A stretch of 64,000 nucleotides of DNA, taken from NCBI RefSeq assembly GCF_006861795.1, contig NZ_VDGH01000012.1, positions 1 through 64,000 on the forward strand, read 5' to 3'. The translations under genes and the position numbers were made by a program. Source of the DNA: Psychrobacillus lasiicapitis. GTDB lineage: Bacteria; Bacillota; Bacilli; Bacillales_A; Planococcaceae. Positions 62,022 to 64,000 of this stretch are shown here, in pieces. Positions within the stretch are counted from its first letter, which is position 1. Each line of letters starts with the position of its first letter. A model generated the notes under the pieces. That model saw only the letters and a program-made list of their open reading frames with translations, made no database searches and had not been told where the DNA came from.

Positions 62022-62852
62022 TTACTTTTTTCGGTATAACGGCTCCTCTGTTGAAAACTCTTCATAGGAATCAGCGTATTTGCTAATTCTTAACGATTCC
62101 TTGTTCCCTAAACCAAGAAATCCATTTGGGGATAAACTTTGGATAAATAATTCATGCACTTTATTTTGAAGTGTAGGATTAAAATAAATCAATACATTTC
62201 TGCAGAAAATTACATGAAACTCATTAAACGATTGATCTGTCACTAAATTATGCTGTGCAAAAATAACATTCTTCAAAAGTCTTTCCGCAAAAAACACATT
62301 TTGCGAATTTGTTTTATAATACATAGAAAATTCTTTAGTCCCACCGGCTTTAAGATAATTCTTCGTGTAGCTTTGCATTTTATTCAATGGGACAATTCCT
62401 TGCCTTGCCTGTTCTATGGCTACTTTACTCATATCTGTCGCGTAAATTGTTGCTTTGTCTAATAGACCTTCTTCTTCCAGTAGAATTGCCATGGAAAACA
62501 CTTCTTCTCCTGTTGCACAGCCAGCATGCCAAATCCGTATCTCTGGATAATTACGAAGAATAGGAACAACATTCGTTCTAAATTCTTTAAAAAAGGAAGG
62601 ATCCCGGAACATTTCCGTTACAGGAACAGAAAAGCCTTCAATGATTTTCTCTAAAAAACCAGGTTCATGAAACGCCCTTTCTATGAGCGTTGTAATATTT
62701 GGAGCGTTCTCTATATTTCTTCTGTTTTCAATTCTCCGTATGATAGAAGCACGTACATACTGTTTAAAATCATAACCAGTTAAACGGTAGATTGTTTCCA
62801 ATAGCAAGTCTACTTCGAGTTCTTTTTTAAAGTTTTCATCTTGACTGTACAT
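62022..62852 (-). CDS. cheR: CheR-type protein-glutamate methyltransferase
   Basis: 276 aa. The N-terminal helical CheR domain (YRLTGYDFKQYVRASIIRRIENRR) is followed by the SAM-binding domain: EMFRDPSFFKEF, IWHAGCATGEEVFSMAI (motif I), IYATDMSKVAIEQA and FHVIFCRNVLIYFNPTLQ. No chemoreceptor or che genes are nearby. It directly follows a hybrid kinase gene (14 bases apart), so it may modify that kinase or act in its pathway, as in CheR-linked hybrid sensor systems. Ribosome site weak (GAAATGGATGA). Confidence 0.92.
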   Translation of the reverse strand: MYSQDENFKKELEVDLLLETIYRLTGYDFKQYVRASIIRRIENRRNIENAPNITTLIERAFHEPGFLEKIIEGFSVPVTEMFRDPSFFKEFRTNVVPILRNYPEIRIWHAGCATGEEVFSMAILLEEEGLLDKATIYATDMSKVAIEQARQGIVPLNKMQSYTKNYLKAGGTKEFSMYYKTNSQNVFFAERLLKNVIFAQHNLVTDQSFNEFHVIFCRNVLIYFNPTLQNKVHELFIQSLSPNGFLGLGNKESLRISKYADSYEEFSTEEPLYRKK

Positions 62853-62866
62853 TTAATCATCCATTT

Positions 62867-64000
62867 CTATTCATTAGAAACCCAGACACTTAGAACAGAT
62901 AGTAGTTGCTCTAAATCTAAAGGTTTACTTACATAATCAGAAGCCCCTGTCTCTAGACATTTCTTGCGATCTCGTTCCATCGCTTTAGCCGTAAGGGCAA
63001 TGATAGGTATATCCATCAACTCTTCATTTGCTCGTATTCTCTGCATCGTTTCATACCCATCCATATTTGGCATCATAATATCCATCAGGATAATATCAAA
63101 TAGAGAAGGTTGTTCTTCCAATATCTCCAGACACTCTAATCCATTATTTACGGAACAGACCATCATACCTTCTTGTTTCAAAGCAGCTTCTAAAGCAAAA
63201 ATATTGCGTAAATCGTCATCTACGATCAATACATTTTTCCCTTGTAAGACATTTTGCTTCTCTTCTAGCAAATTCGCATTTTCTGTTTCTAAGGGAAATA
63301 CTTCTTCATCTAATGAAGATCCGGCAACTTCCTCAAGTGCAGTTAACAGGACATCCTCTTTCCCTAATTTTGTAGACAAGCTTGGAAGATACAATGTAAA
63401 AGTACTACCTACTCCCTCTTCGCTCTCTAAAGTTACATACCCACCTAAATGCTTTGCGTATTCTTGGCAAATCGATAACCCAAGACCGGTTCCACCATAT
63501 TTCCTCATAGTAGCACCATCTGCTTGTTGGAATGCTTCAAATATTAATTGGTGCTTCTCTTTTGGAATACCTATACCACTATCTTTTATCGAAAACGAAA
63601 TCCAATAATCAGCCTCTTTTCCTGCAAAAGCTGGTTGTAATTCTTTGTTTGGAACGTTTTTAATCTCTATTGAAATACTACCTTTTTCCGTATATTTAAA
63701 TGCATTGGAAAGGAGATTTTTTAAAATTTGAAGCATCATCTTTTCATCTGTACAGAAAATATTTGGGATGTTTGCTCCCTTTAGAATACTAAACAAAAGT
63801 CCTTTTTTCTCTGCAACATGATTAAAGTTCATTTCCAAATAATTCGGCAGATCATTGATATTCATTTCACCATATATAATCTCCATTTTCCCTGCCTCAA
63901 CTTTAGATAAATCGAGAATATCATCGATTAAAGCTAAGAGATCTTTTCCTGATGTATGGATAACTTTAGCGAATTTCTCCTCCTCCCCTCTCGATTGCTC
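62867..64000 (-). CDS. Hybrid sensor histidine kinase, C-terminal part (runs off window)
   Basis: The frame is open to the right edge, so the true start is outside. At the edge is the end of a HisKA dimerisation helix (KVIHTSGKDLLALIDDILDLSKVEAGKMEI). The ATPase domain follows with N box LLSNAFKYTE, G1 DSGIGIP, F box and G2 KYGGTGLGLSI. After a linker comes a receiver domain with NVLIVDDD, phospho-acceptor in DIILMDIMMPNMDG, ALTAKA and YVSKPLD. The phospho-accepting histidine box is not in view. Its partner genes are cheR downstream and, by inference, the receiver-PP2C at 60302. Confidence 0.92.
   Translation of the reverse strand, partial: EQSRGEEEKFAKVIHTSGKDLLALIDDILDLSKVEAGKMEIIYGEMNINDLPNYLEMNFNHVAEKKGLLFSILKGANIPNIFCTDEKMMLQILKNLLSNAFKYTEKGSISIEIKNVPNKELQPAFAGKEADYWISFSIKDSGIGIPKEKHQLIFEAFQQADGATMRKYGGTGLGLSICQEYAKHLGGYVTLESEEGVGSTFTLYLPSLSTKLGKEDVLLTALEEVAGSSLDEEVFPLETENANLLEEKQNVLQGKNVLIVDDDLRNIFALEAALKQEGMMVCSVNNGLECLEILEEQPSLFDIILMDIMMPNMDGYETMQRIRANEELMDIPIIALTAKAMERDRKKCLETGASDYVSKPLDLEQLLSVLSVWVSNE

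Noticed and set aside
62964-63608. 214-codon open frame on the plus strand opposite the hybrid kinase
   Set aside because: It mirrors the kinase coding frame, has no ribosome site or domain, and the minus-strand protein has full kinase and receiver motifs.

Overview
The window is AT-rich DNA from a low-GC Gram-positive endospore-former type of bacterium. The best fit by gene content is the Bacillaceae/Caryophanaceae (Planococcaceae), perhaps a Psychrobacillus- or Lysinibacillus-like species; the genus is inference. Supporting signs are strong AGGAGG ribosome sites, many TTG/GTG starts, a TPP riboswitch, an Arg T-box, a collagen-like (exosporium-type) protein, a sigma-B-like promoter, TcyJ-N/YtmO/YtnI/YtnJ-like genes and numerous rho-independent terminators. 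I see no rRNA, tRNA, CRISPR array, prophage or complete insertion sequence.

Layout. 1-2000: an FMN-reductase-type oxidoreductase diverging from its LysR neighbour. 2025-4169: topoisomerase III. 4219-9210: a six-gene thiamin salvage operon (M20 deformylase-like hydrolase, tenA, thiW, thiD, thiM, thiE) behind a TPP riboswitch with its own terminator. 9355-14737: a single polypeptide joining an ECF-type sigma factor to a transmembrane zinc-finger anti-sigma/DUF4179-type protein, then a coupled nucleotidase/P1-peptidase pair and TspO. 15151-21000: a frameshifted DUF1028 gene, a 1241-aa secreted nuclease-like protein, a decayed XRE regulator and an unknown 146-aa gene. 21632-27528: a peptide ABC importer. 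27773-31363: MBL-fold hydrolase, T-box-controlled argS, collagen-like protein.

31437-40630 is a minus-strand cluster matching the Bacillus subtilis ytmI-tcyJKLMN-ytmO-ytnI-ytnJ type of system for uptake and breakdown of S-modified cysteines: two flavin monooxygenases, flavin reductase, nitroreductase, ABC importer, glutaredoxin-like protein, two tandem N-acetyltransferases and a LysR regulator. 40803-46630: an exonuclease with a BRCT domain, general stress protein, PadR/HAAS membrane pair, YusW-like lipoprotein and SEC-C protein, separated by GC-rich dispersed repeats. 46910-52524: a LacI-controlled catabolic cluster (HisD-family dehydrogenase, GntP permease, 3-hydroxyacyl-CoA-dehydrogenase-like protein, SDR) with a perfect 20-bp operator palindrome. 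52826-54964: a PAS-GGDEF-EAL protein. 55051-56031: a gene split by a 145-bp palindromic mobile element that can be removed on paper to restore an exact open frame. 56058-59582: MFS transporter and an unusual hexulose-phosphate synthase / AllD-like dehydrogenase / hexuloisomerase operon. 59867-64000: MazG-like protein, receiver-PP2C phosphatase, CheR and the 3' part of a hybrid histidine kinase, probably one signalling module.

The most noteworthy items are the sigma/anti-sigma fusion, the two IS200/IS605-like palindromic elements (one with a gene-splitting insertion), the HPS-dehydrogenase-PHI operon, and the rearranged S-modified-cysteine operon. All functional calls rest on reading motifs and context by eye, with no database search.
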